NCBI RefSeq assembly: GCF_036641015.1 | Contig: NZ_JAVWFO010000050.1 | Span: 1-13,549, forward strand | DNA: 13,549 bases | Reading direction: 5' to 3' | From: Anaerorhabdus sp036641015 | GTDB taxonomy: Bacteria; Bacillota_I; Bacilli_A; Erysipelotrichales; Erysipelotrichaceae | Part shown: in pieces, positions 1-6,258 of the stretch | Layout: each line of letters opens with the position of its first letter | Position numbering within the stretch: the first letter of the stretch is position 1 | Position numbers and translations under genes: made by a program | Notes under the pieces: model-generated | Told to the model about the DNA's origin: nothing | The model's input: the letters and a program-made list of their open reading frames with translations, nothing else | The model's database searches: none

Positions 1-2471
1 GAGTATTTGATATTATTATGGAAACAAAATATGGGACATCATATAATTCTTATTTAGTTGAAGGTAGTGAAAAAATAGCGTTAATTGAAACAGCAAAACT
101 GAATTTTTTTGATGACTATTTAGAAACACTAAAATCATTAATAGATATTAATAAAATTGACTATGTCATTTTAAATCATACAGAACCAGATCATACTGGT
201 AGTGTTGAAAAGTTATTAGAAATTAATCCTAATATTATAGTGGTAGCATCACCTGTAGCAATAGGATTTTTAAAAGAAATTGTTAATAAAGATTTTACTA
301 GTATTGCGATTAAGGAAAATGAACCATTATCATTAGGTAATAAAACATTACGTTTTATTAATGCTCCAAACTTACATTGGCCGGATTCTATTTTTACTTA
401 TCTTGAAGAGGATAAGACTTTATTTACATGTGATTCATTTGGGTGTCACTATTCTTTTGATGGAATACTAAGAAGTAAAATTATAAATGAAGAAGATTAT
501 CAAGATGCATTAAAGTTTTATTTTGATATGATAATTGGACCATTTAAAAATCCTTATGCAATTAATGCAATAAATAAGATTAAAGATTTACCAATTGATA
601 TGATTTGTACAGGACATGGTCCAGTCCTTGATACAGGAATTGAAGCTATATTTAAACAATATATGGAATGGTCTAGTGTTAAGAATCCAAATATAAGAAA
701 AACAGTTATTATTCCTTATGTGAGTGCCTATGGTTATACAAGACAATTGGCTAATGCAATTAAAGATGGAATTAAGGGTGCTGGAGCTATTGATGTACGT
801 TTATATGACATGGTAGAGAGTGATAAAGCTAAAGTAATGGAAGAGTTACAATATGCTGATGGTATGTTATTTGGTACACCTACGATTATTGGAGATGCGC
901 TAGAGCCTATTTGGGATTTAGTTACACCTATGCATGGTGTTACACATGGAGGTAAACTAGCAAGTGCTTTTGGTAGTTATGGTTGGAGTGGAGAAGGAGT
1001 TCCTCATATAATTGAACGTTTAAAACAATTACGTTTAAAAGTAGTAGATGGATTCCGTGTACGATTCAAACCAAGTGAAGCAAGTTTAATTGATGCGTAT
1101 AACTTTGGGTATAATTTTGGTTGTTTAGTACTAAACAAAAAGAATGAGAAGACTGAAGCTAAAAAAAGTGGAAAAGTAAAATGTATGGTATGTGGAGCAA
1201 TTTTAGATGATACAGAAGAAATATGTCCAGTATGTGGAGTTGGTAAAGATAACTTTGTAGCAATAGAAGACTTAGCACGTACATATCATCATGATTCTAA
1301 GGAACACTTTGTGATAATAGGTGGGGGAGCTGCAGCATTTAATGCTGCGCGCGAAATACGTTTTAGAAATGATACATGTAAAATAACCATGATATCAGAA
1401 GAGAGTGTATTACCATACAATAGACCTATGTTAACAAAAGCATTATTAGCAAATTTTACAGAAAATCAAATGGCTATTGAAAAAGCTGATTGGTATAAAA
1501 ATAATAAAGTTAATTTGTTACTAAATACGAAAGTAATATCATTAGATTCAAACAAGAAAGAAATTAAGTTAGATACTAATGAAGTATTAACTTATGATTC
1601 ATGTATTATTGCTACAGGAGCATCTTGTTTTATACCACCAATGCCAGGAAGTGATTTACCGGAAGTTGTAGCAATACGTAGTGTTAAAGATGTAGAAAAG
1701 ATTACTACTTTGTTACCAGCAATTAATAATGTTGTTGTTATAGGTGGAGGAGTGTTAGGACTTGAAGCGGCATGGGAAATGGCTAAGACTAAAAAGAATG
1801 TAACAGTCTTAGAATTATTGCCACACCTAATGCCTAGACAACTAGACGAAGGAGCATCTAATTTAATTCGTACTGCTGTAGAGTCTAACAATATTAAATT
1901 ACAAACAAATGTAAAAATTAAAGGTATTGTAGGAACTTTAAAAGTAGAAGGTGTAGAACTTGATAATGGTGAAATAATACCCGCTGATTTAGTAATAGTA
2001 TCTGCTGGTGTTCGTGCTAATACAAAACTTGCGGAAGAAGCAGGATGTAAGATTAATCGTGCTATTGTAGTAAATGAAAAAATGGAAACAAGTGTTTCTA
2101 ATATTTATGCTGCAGGAGATTGCGCAGAGTTTGAAAATATCAATTATGCACTATGGTCAGAAGCAGTAGCAATGGGTGTTGTAGCTGGAGCTAATGCTGC
2201 AGGAGATGATGTTACTTATACTCAAGTAGTAGGAGCATTATCATTCTTTGGTCTCAATACTAATTTATATGCGGTAGGAGATACAGGAAAAAATCCTGAA
2301 TTAAAATACAAAACAAGTGAAATAAAGGATGATCAAAAAGGAAGTTACGAAAAGTTATTCTTTGCTAACAACATGCTTACTGGATTTATCTTAGTTGGTG
2401 ATATGAAAAAGATGAAGATATTAACTGATGCATTAAATGAAAAGAAAACATTTGAACAAATAAATAAATAA
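1..2471 (+). CDS. Class F flavodiiron protein: diiron/flavodoxin/rubredoxin/NAD(P)H:rubredoxin reductase fusion, 5' truncated
   Basis: Cytoplasmic O2- and/or NO-reducing flavoprotein that takes electrons from NAD(P)H in one chain. Numbering is from the Met at base 18, but that Met is internal. The frame is open back to base 3 and reads V-F-D-I-I before it, the usual continuation of flavodiiron N-termini, so about 20-30 residues lie outside the window. The diiron beta-lactamase-like domain keeps all ligands: H54, E56, D58, H59, H120, D139, H200, with the family spacing of 18 residues between H120 and D139 and 60 between D139 and H200. A flavodoxin domain follows (FMN loop near 234-241), then a short rubredoxin knuckle (C389, C392, C403, C406), then a two-dinucleotide-fold reductase (FAD GGG at 435-437, NAD GGG at 576-578, AAGD at 698-701). 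This module order defines class F enzymes known from clostridia and Trichomonas (FdpF). Substrate preference (O2 or NO) cannot be read from the sequence. Confidence 0.95.
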   Translation, partial: VFDIIMETKYGTSYNSYLVEGSEKIALIETAKLNFFDDYLETLKSLIDINKIDYVILNHTEPDHTGSVEKLLEINPNIIVVASPVAIGFLKEIVNKDFTSIAIKENEPLSLGNKTLRFINAPNLHWPDSIFTYLEEDKTLFTCDSFGCHYSFDGILRSKIINEEDYQDALKFYFDMIIGPFKNPYAINAINKIKDLPIDMICTGHGPVLDTGIEAIFKQYMEWSSVKNPNIRKTVIIPYVSAYGYTRQLANAIKDGIKGAGAIDVRLYDMVESDKAKVMEELQYADGMLFGTPTIIGDALEPIWDLVTPMHGVTHGGKLASAFGSYGWSGEGVPHIIERLKQLRLKVVDGFRVRFKPSEASLIDAYNFGYNFGCLVLNKKNEKTEAKKSGKVKCMVCGAILDDTEEICPVCGVGKDNFVAIEDLARTYHHDSKEHFVIIGGGAAAFNAAREIRFRNDTCKITMISEESVLPYNRPMLTKALLANFTENQMAIEKADWYKNNKVNLLLNTKVISLDSNKKEIKLDTNEVLTYDSCIIATGASCFIPPMPGSDLPEVVAIRSVKDVEKITTLLPAINNVVVIGGGVLGLEAAWEMAKTKKNVTVLELLPHLMPRQLDEGASNLIRTAVESNNIKLQTNVKIKGIVGTLKVEGVELDNGEIIPADLVIVSAGVRANTKLAEEAGCKINRAIVVNEKMETSVSNIYAAGDCAEFENINYALWSEAVAMGVVAGANAAGDDVTYTQVVGALSFFGLNTNLYAVGDTGKNPELKYKTSEIKDDQKGSYEKLFFANNMLTGFILVGDMKKMKILTDALNEKKTFEQINK

Positions 2472-2478
2472 TTTAATT

Positions 2479-2519
2479 TAAGTGGGTGGTATACTAAAAG
2501 TAATCATCCACTTATTTTG
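2479..2519 (+). terminator. Probable intrinsic terminator after the flavodiiron gene
   Basis: A 10-bp stem pairs 2479-2488 (TAAGTGGGTG) with 2505-2514 (CATCCACTTA), including one G-T pair, around a 16-nt loop. It is followed by a short T-rich tail (TTTTG). The tail is modest, so termination may be partial, leaving some read-through into the secreted-protein gene that starts at 2551. Confidence 0.6.
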
Positions 2520-2550
2520 TAATAAGGGAAAAACGTCAAGGAGAGGAAAA

Positions 2551-3174
2551 ATGAAAAAACGATTGATGTATATCCTTGTGATTGTAGGTTTTATCTTGTT
2601 TGGATTTAGCACCTATGCACAAAACGAAACAGTAAGTTTAAAATTTGAAAATGTTCCTAGTGTTGCCCAATTGAATCAAATTTATGATTTTGAAATAACT
2701 ATAGATTACGATTTATCTAATGAGATTAATTTAACTCCAGAGGTAACAATTAGTAATTCTAATACTGGGATTGAAGTTGGTTATTATGATGGTACTAGTA
2801 TTAGCAATTTACAAGATGAATTAAACTATTATAAAGGCAATGGAGAATTTAAATTAAATGGTAAGAATTCTTATGGTTATATTTTTAGTGTTAGATTACT
2901 CAATGAAGGTAGTTATACAGTGACATTAAAATTAATAGATGATGCAACATTAAGTACGGTAACTGAGGATTCATTTACTATCCAAACACCAACAACGCAA
3001 CCAATAGTACCAACCAATACTGATGTAAGTACAATTCCATATGATGATGGAGGCCCTTTTACTACTGATGCTTGTGGTAATGTTTTTGATAGATGGAATA
3101 ATACGATTTATCAAACAAATCAATGCAACAGTACTAATAATTATACTGTTCCATATACAGCAGATAAAAGTTAA
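2551..3174 (+). CDS. Secreted protein of unknown function with Ig-like region and two-cysteine tail
   Basis: 207 residues. I start at 2551 because AAGGAGAGG (2538-2546) sits just upstream and the next residues form a clean signal peptide: MKKR, a hydrophobic core (about residues 5-20), then TYA-Q with likely cleavage after A23. A further upstream in-frame start would bury this signal and overlap the terminator hairpin. Residues about 27-150 are beta-strand-like, ending in GSYTVTLKL, which resembles a single Ig-like fold. A Thr/Pro linker (about 150-165) leads to a Gly/Asn-rich tail with two cysteines (DACGNVFD and TNQCNS) that could form a disulfide. There is no LPxTG motif, no C-terminal membrane segment and no lipobox, so it is probably released or loosely wall-bound. 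It lies between two cytoplasmic redox genes, and no domain family is recognised with confidence. Confidence 0.8.
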   Translation: MKKRLMYILVIVGFILFGFSTYAQNETVSLKFENVPSVAQLNQIYDFEITIDYDLSNEINLTPEVTISNSNTGIEVGYYDGTSISNLQDELNYYKGNGEFKLNGKNSYGYIFSVRLLNEGSYTVTLKLIDDATLSTVTEDSFTIQTPTTQPIVPTNTDVSTIPYDDGGPFTTDACGNVFDRWNNTIYQTNQCNSTNNYTVPYTADKS

Positions 3175-3236
3175 GGCGTTCTTCTTTACAAAATCTTTTA
3201 AAAGTAGCAAACTATAAGTATTAGAGGAGGTACAAC

Positions 3237-3392
3237 ATGGATAAATATCAATGCCCATGCGGTTACATTTATGATCCAAAAGTTGGAGACGAAGAAAATG
3301 GCGTAGCACCAGGAACTGCTTTTGAAGAGCTACCAGCTAATTGGGTATGCCCGGTTTGTGGGGCTCCAAAAGACATTTTTTCAAAAATTTAA
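3237..3392 (+). CDS. Rubredoxin, 51 residues, with C-x-C first knuckle
   Basis: Small cytoplasmic one-iron electron carrier, likely passing electrons to oxygen-, peroxide- or NO-reducing enzymes such as the flavodiiron protein upstream. AGGAGG (3225-3230) is a strong ribosome site 6 bases before the ATG. The family signature is clear: CGYIYDP at 8-14, GVAPGTAFEELP at 22-33, and the second knuckle CPVCGAPKD at 38-46. The first knuckle reads C6-P7-C8-G9 where rubredoxins normally have C-x-x-C-G, an in-frame loss of one residue. All four cysteine ligands are still present. The gene is followed by its own terminator. It may be transcribed with the secreted-protein gene 62 bp upstream, since I see no convincing promoter in that gap. 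Confidence 0.93.
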   Translation: MDKYQCPCGYIYDPKVGDEENGVAPGTAFEELPANWVCPVCGAPKDIFSKI

Positions 3393-3397
3393 GGTAA

Positions 3398-3413
3398 TTA
3401 AGTAATTACTTAA
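3398..3413. repeat. 16-bp perfect palindrome
   Basis: TTAAGTAATTACTTAA equals its own reverse complement. It lies 5 bases after the rubredoxin stop and just before the terminator. It could be a protein-binding site, or simply chance in AT-rich DNA. Confidence 0.45.
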
Positions 3414-3418
3414 ACGTG

Positions 3419-3448
3419 AGACTCTTGAAAAAGAGTCTTTCGTTTTGT
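3419..3448 (+). terminator. Intrinsic terminator after rubredoxin
   Basis: A perfect 8-bp stem, AGACTCTT (3419-3426) with AAGAGTCT (3431-3438), closes a GAAA tetraloop and is followed by the T-rich tail TTCGTTTTGT. Confidence 0.9.
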
Positions 3449-3551
3449 TACAACAAATTACACGTTAAATACATGTACTATGATAATTACAAATTATGTT
3501 TGATTAACTACTCCCAAACAAATAAAATGATAAAGACAAGGGGATAATAAA

Positions 3552-4625
3552 ATGTACTATATACTTATAGGGATGTCCTTATTATTAGGATTTATTACAA
3601 AAATTAAACATGGTAAAAAAGTTTATTGTTTTATCATGTTTTTAGCTTTATTTATTGTGTCAGGATGGAGAGATTGGGTTGGATATGATCATGCAATTTA
3701 TATACAACTATTTTACGATTCATATCTAAAACCATTAGCTAGTTTTGTTACAACTGATATAAGAGAAAAAGGATTTTTAATTATATCAGAAACAATTAGT
3801 AATTATACTATGGACTATCAATGGTTATTAATAGTTATCTCATTCATTGTTTTAGGAATCGTTATGTACTTTATCTATAAATATTCAAAGAATGTTTGGT
3901 TAAGTGTATTTGCATTTATGACTTTTGGTTGTTTCTATTTTAGTATGGATTTTGTTAGACAAGCAATGGCTGGTGTATTCTGTATGCTTGCGTTAAAACG
4001 TTTGCATGAGGATGATTATTTCTATGCAGTAATATTAGTTTTATTTGCAGGATGTTTCCATTTATCAGCATTTATTATGCTGCCGCTATTGATTTTTATC
4101 AAAATACCATTAAATAAAATAGTATTAGCAGTTTATACAACTGGAGCAGTTGGATTGATTTACTTCTCTGAGACGTTAATTCAGTTTGCTGTTGATAAAG
4201 GATTCTATAGTCAATATGGATTAAATTCTATTCACCTGACCACTGGTGTACCCATAATTTATGGTGTTGTAACCACATTAATATTTATACTTGCTTTTTT
4301 GTTTAGAAAAGATTTAATAAAAATGCGTGATTTTAATAAGATATTAATTTCTGCAGCATTCTTCAATGCTTTCTTTACATTAATAGGAGAAAAACATGCA
4401 GTATTATCTAGATTCTCTGTGCTATTAGAAATTCCCGTTATTACGATTCTTTTAATAGATTTAGTTTTATTGTTAATTAAGAAATGCAAGAATGTGAATT
4501 TAAGAGTCGTGATATTAGTGAGCTTTATACTATTATCATTTGGATATCATTACTATTTAGAATCCAATAATTACAATGGTGTATTCCCTTATAGAATTGT
4601 GGGAGGTGATTATCATGAAGTTTAA
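3552..4625 (+). CDS. EpsG-family polysaccharide polymerase-like integral membrane protein
   Basis: 357 residues, almost all in hydrophobic helices (about ten). AAGGGG (3538-3543) lies upstream of the ATG. The pattern matches the EpsG/Wzy-like family of exopolysaccharide polymerases: an early loop with R40 and GYD (44-46) followed by YIQLF, EKGF at 72-75, VRQAMA at 135-140, HLSAF at 170-174, a late R-x-S-V-L-L, and a C-terminal PYR. Length is typical for the family. It would act in the cytoplasmic membrane, joining or exporting repeat units of a surface polysaccharide. No glycosyltransferase or flippase gene is adjacent. The Cps regulatory module lies 5 kb downstream, so the pathway link is inferred. 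It overlaps the next gene, which suggests translational coupling. Confidence 0.75.
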   Translation: MYYILIGMSLLLGFITKIKHGKKVYCFIMFLALFIVSGWRDWVGYDHAIYIQLFYDSYLKPLASFVTTDIREKGFLIISETISNYTMDYQWLLIVISFIVLGIVMYFIYKYSKNVWLSVFAFMTFGCFYFSMDFVRQAMAGVFCMLALKRLHEDDYFYAVILVLFAGCFHLSAFIMLPLLIFIKIPLNKIVLAVYTTGAVGLIYFSETLIQFAVDKGFYSQYGLNSIHLTTGVPIIYGVVTTLIFILAFLFRKDLIKMRDFNKILISAAFFNAFFTLIGEKHAVLSRFSVLLEIPVITILLIDLVLLLIKKCKNVNLRVVILVSFILLSFGYHYYLESNNYNGVFPYRIVGGDYHEV

Positions 4626-5079
4626 TCGCTCTGGATTACAAAGAACTATACTTTGTTTTATGTTGTACTTTATATTTGTTAGTTTCTTTTATGATAAAAA
4701 TCTAGTTAACGGATTATTTAATAAAATGTCTGAAATAATATTTTGGGTATTTATTGTAACTTTAATTATTGAGTCAATCTTGGCTGGATATCAATTACAA
4801 CTATCATACATAATCATTAGTATGAGTACTTGTATGATATTCTACGTAATAGATATCTATGTATCATCAGCAACTCGATTAGGTTATGTTTTATATGAGT
4901 TAGAAAAAACGTTATTTAAGCTTCCATTAGCTGATAAACAAGGATTTTCCTTAGTAACTATAGGTGTAGGGATATGTGTGAGTTATTGTATAGGAATTGC
5001 TATCTATTATGCAAAAAAACAATATCTAGTAATAAAATCTAGGAATGATGTAATAAACGAACTAAAATCGACAAAATAA
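4615..5079 (+). CDS. Small integral membrane protein of unknown function
   Basis: 154 residues. I choose the ATG at 4615, 7 bases after GGGAGGTG (4600-4607), instead of an upstream ATG at 4576 that has no ribosome site and would bury the gene in its neighbour. It overlaps the EpsG-like gene by 11 bp in another frame. Roughly four membrane helices are visible: about residues 10-26, 38-58, 60-80 and 108-130. A basic tail follows. No motif or family is recognised. Coupling to the EpsG-like gene suggests a partner role in polysaccharide assembly or in the same membrane complex, but nothing in its residues shows this. Confidence 0.8.
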   Translation: MKFNRSGLQRTILCFMLYFIFVSFFYDKNLVNGLFNKMSEIIFWVFIVTLIIESILAGYQLQLSYIIISMSTCMIFYVIDIYVSSATRLGYVLYELEKTLFKLPLADKQGFSLVTIGVGICVSYCIGIAIYYAKKQYLVIKSRNDVINELKSTK

Positions 5080-5084
5080 AGGTT

Positions 5085-5090
5085 TATAAT
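5085..5090 (+). promoter_or_regulatory. Probable -10 element for the surface-protein gene
   Basis: A perfect TATAAT lies 30 bases before the ATG at 5120. TCGACA (5068-5073) resembles a -35 box but is only 11 bp upstream, and the site at the correct 17-bp distance (CTAAAA) is poor, so the -35 is unclear. Confidence 0.5.
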
Positions 5091-5119
5091 GATAGTAACA
5101 GGGTAAAGGAGGACTTTAT

Positions 5120-6115
5120 ATGAAAAAGAGAATTATTACACTTGTTACATTAGTGTGTTTATTAGTAGGGATGAGTACAAGCGTTTTTGCAGCAGGGGAT
5201 TATGGTCAAGATCCAGCATATCCAACACCAACTCCACCAGTTGTTACAAAACCTACTCCAAAACCAGTAGCTACAGCTGATACAAAAGCTGATGCTGCAA
5301 AAGAAGCACAAGAAACTATTAAAAATGCTGAGGTAGGAACTTTACCATCAGGTACAGAAGGAAAAGTAATTACAGTTACTGCAACTGCTAAACTTCCTGG
5401 TACTTTGATTGCTGAATCTATTAACTCAGACAAACCAGTAAGCTTTATGAATGCTGATAAAACTGTTGCAATCACATTTAAAGATTTAACAGTTAGTGCT
5501 GATCAATTACGTGATTTATCAGTTAACATGACAGTTGCAAAAGATGCAGCTGCTAAAGAAACTATTTTAGGTGCATTTAATGACACAGCAAAAGAAAAAT
5601 TAGCTCCTGTAGCAGAAAAGGCTACATTTATTCAACCAGAAGCTCAAGGTGAGTTTGGTGTAACAATGGAATTATCAATTCAAGCAGGTGAAAAACCAGC
5701 TGATGCTAAATATGAAAATCCATTCTTATACTATATTGCTGATGATGGAACAATTGAAAACCAAGGATTTGCACCAGTTGTAAATGGTTGGAATGTAATT
5801 TCAGTTAACCATGCTTCTACTTATATGATTTCTTATGATTTAATTGAAGATGCTGTTGTTAACACTGAAAGTGCTAACTACTTAGCTAACAAAGCAAACG
5901 GAGTTGATGTTGATTCAGTATTAAATCCAGCTGCTGCTGATACTGAAACTGTTGAACCTACAGCTGCACCAGAAGCTACACCAGCTCCTGCTTCTAATAA
6001 CAATTCTACATTATTATTAGTTGGTGGCGTTGTTGTATTAGGTATCATTATCGTTGCTGTTGTTATGTCAAAACGCAAAAAAGATACAGATCCAACAAAC
6101 AAACCAAAAGCTTAA
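5120..6115 (+). CDS. Ala/Thr-rich surface protein with signal peptide and C-terminal membrane anchor
   Basis: 331 residues, with AGGAGGA (5108-5114) before the ATG. A signal peptide ends near SVFA (residues 21-24). A Pro/Thr stretch (about 33-50) could span the wall. A beta-rich domain (about 75-235) ends with FLYYIADDGTIE and ISVNHASTYMISYD, resembling the wall-protein module in which a predicted-response strand is followed by H-x-S-T-Y. An Ala/Thr/Pro linker (about 255-290) leads to a membrane helix (298-316) and the basic tail SKRKK. There is no LPxTG, so it is anchored by the helix and not by sortase. Simple codon use (GCT, GCA, GGT, ACA) differs from the neighbours and hints at high expression. 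The gene is bounded by its own -10 and terminator. Its ligand or role is unknown. Confidence 0.85.
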   Translation: MKKRIITLVTLVCLLVGMSTSVFAAGDYGQDPAYPTPTPPVVTKPTPKPVATADTKADAAKEAQETIKNAEVGTLPSGTEGKVITVTATAKLPGTLIAESINSDKPVSFMNADKTVAITFKDLTVSADQLRDLSVNMTVAKDAAAKETILGAFNDTAKEKLAPVAEKATFIQPEAQGEFGVTMELSIQAGEKPADAKYENPFLYYIADDGTIENQGFAPVVNGWNVISVNHASTYMISYDLIEDAVVNTESANYLANKANGVDVDSVLNPAAADTETVEPTAAPEATPAPASNNNSTLLLVGGVVVLGIIIVAVVMSKRKKDTDPTNKPKA

Positions 6116-6126
6116 TAAGCAATTCT

Positions 6127-6152
6127 GACTAACTTCGGTTAGTCTTTTTTTT
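6127..6152 (+). terminator. Intrinsic terminator with UUCG tetraloop
   Basis: GACTAAC (6127-6133) pairs perfectly with GTTAGTC (6138-6144) around a TTCG loop, followed by eight T (6145-6152). It ends the surface-protein transcript 12 bases after the stop. Confidence 0.95.
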
Positions 6153-6165
6153 AGCTTTTTTTGAG

Positions 6166-6221
6166 TTTGTTAAATCTTTGTAAAATCCGTTGTAATTATT
6201 TGTAAAATGTATGTAAAGTGC
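6166..6221 (+). promoter_or_regulatory. Pho-box-like array: five phased repeats upstream of the phosphate transporter
   Basis: Read on the minus strand, five hexamers TTTACA, TTTACA, ATTACA, TTTACA and TTAACA occupy 6212-6217, 6201-6206, 6191-6196, 6179-6184 and 6168-6173. Their start-to-start spacing is 11, 10, 12 and 11 bp, so all lie on one face of the helix. This matches the known Bacillus PhoP site, direct repeats of TT(A/T/C)A(C/T)A at about 11-bp period. The array overlaps the -35 region of the transporter promoter, where a response regulator would activate transcription. PhoP control is inferred from the match and the downstream gene. Confidence 0.75.
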
Positions 6222-6227
6222 TAAAAT
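6199..6227 (+). promoter_or_regulatory. Promoter of the Na/Pi cotransporter gene
   Basis: TTTGTA (6199-6204), 17 bp, TAAAAT (6222-6227). The -35 is weak, as expected for an activator-dependent promoter, and is embedded in the Pho-box-like repeats. The expected start near 6234 leaves a leader of about 25 nt. Confidence 0.65.
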
Positions 6228-6258
6228 TTATGTACACGACTAGGTGGTAGAGGTAATT

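Noticed and set aside
1592..1891. Minus-strand frame of 99 codons inside the flavodiiron gene
   Set aside because: It lies fully opposite the reductase domain, shows no ribosome site or domain, and its composition is that of an antisense shadow.
2971..3309. Minus-strand frame of 112 codons across the secreted-protein and rubredoxin genes
   Set aside because: It spans two supported genes on the opposite strand and its product has no coherent domain pattern.
3458..3487. Possible promoter TTACAC-18-GATAAT before the EpsG-like gene
   Set aside because: The -35 matches the consensus poorly and several equally weak alternatives exist, so no position is supported.
6166..6221. CRISPR-like short repeat array
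   Set aside because: The period is about 11 bp with no spacers of 25-40 bp. It is a transcription-factor repeat pattern and no cas gene is present.
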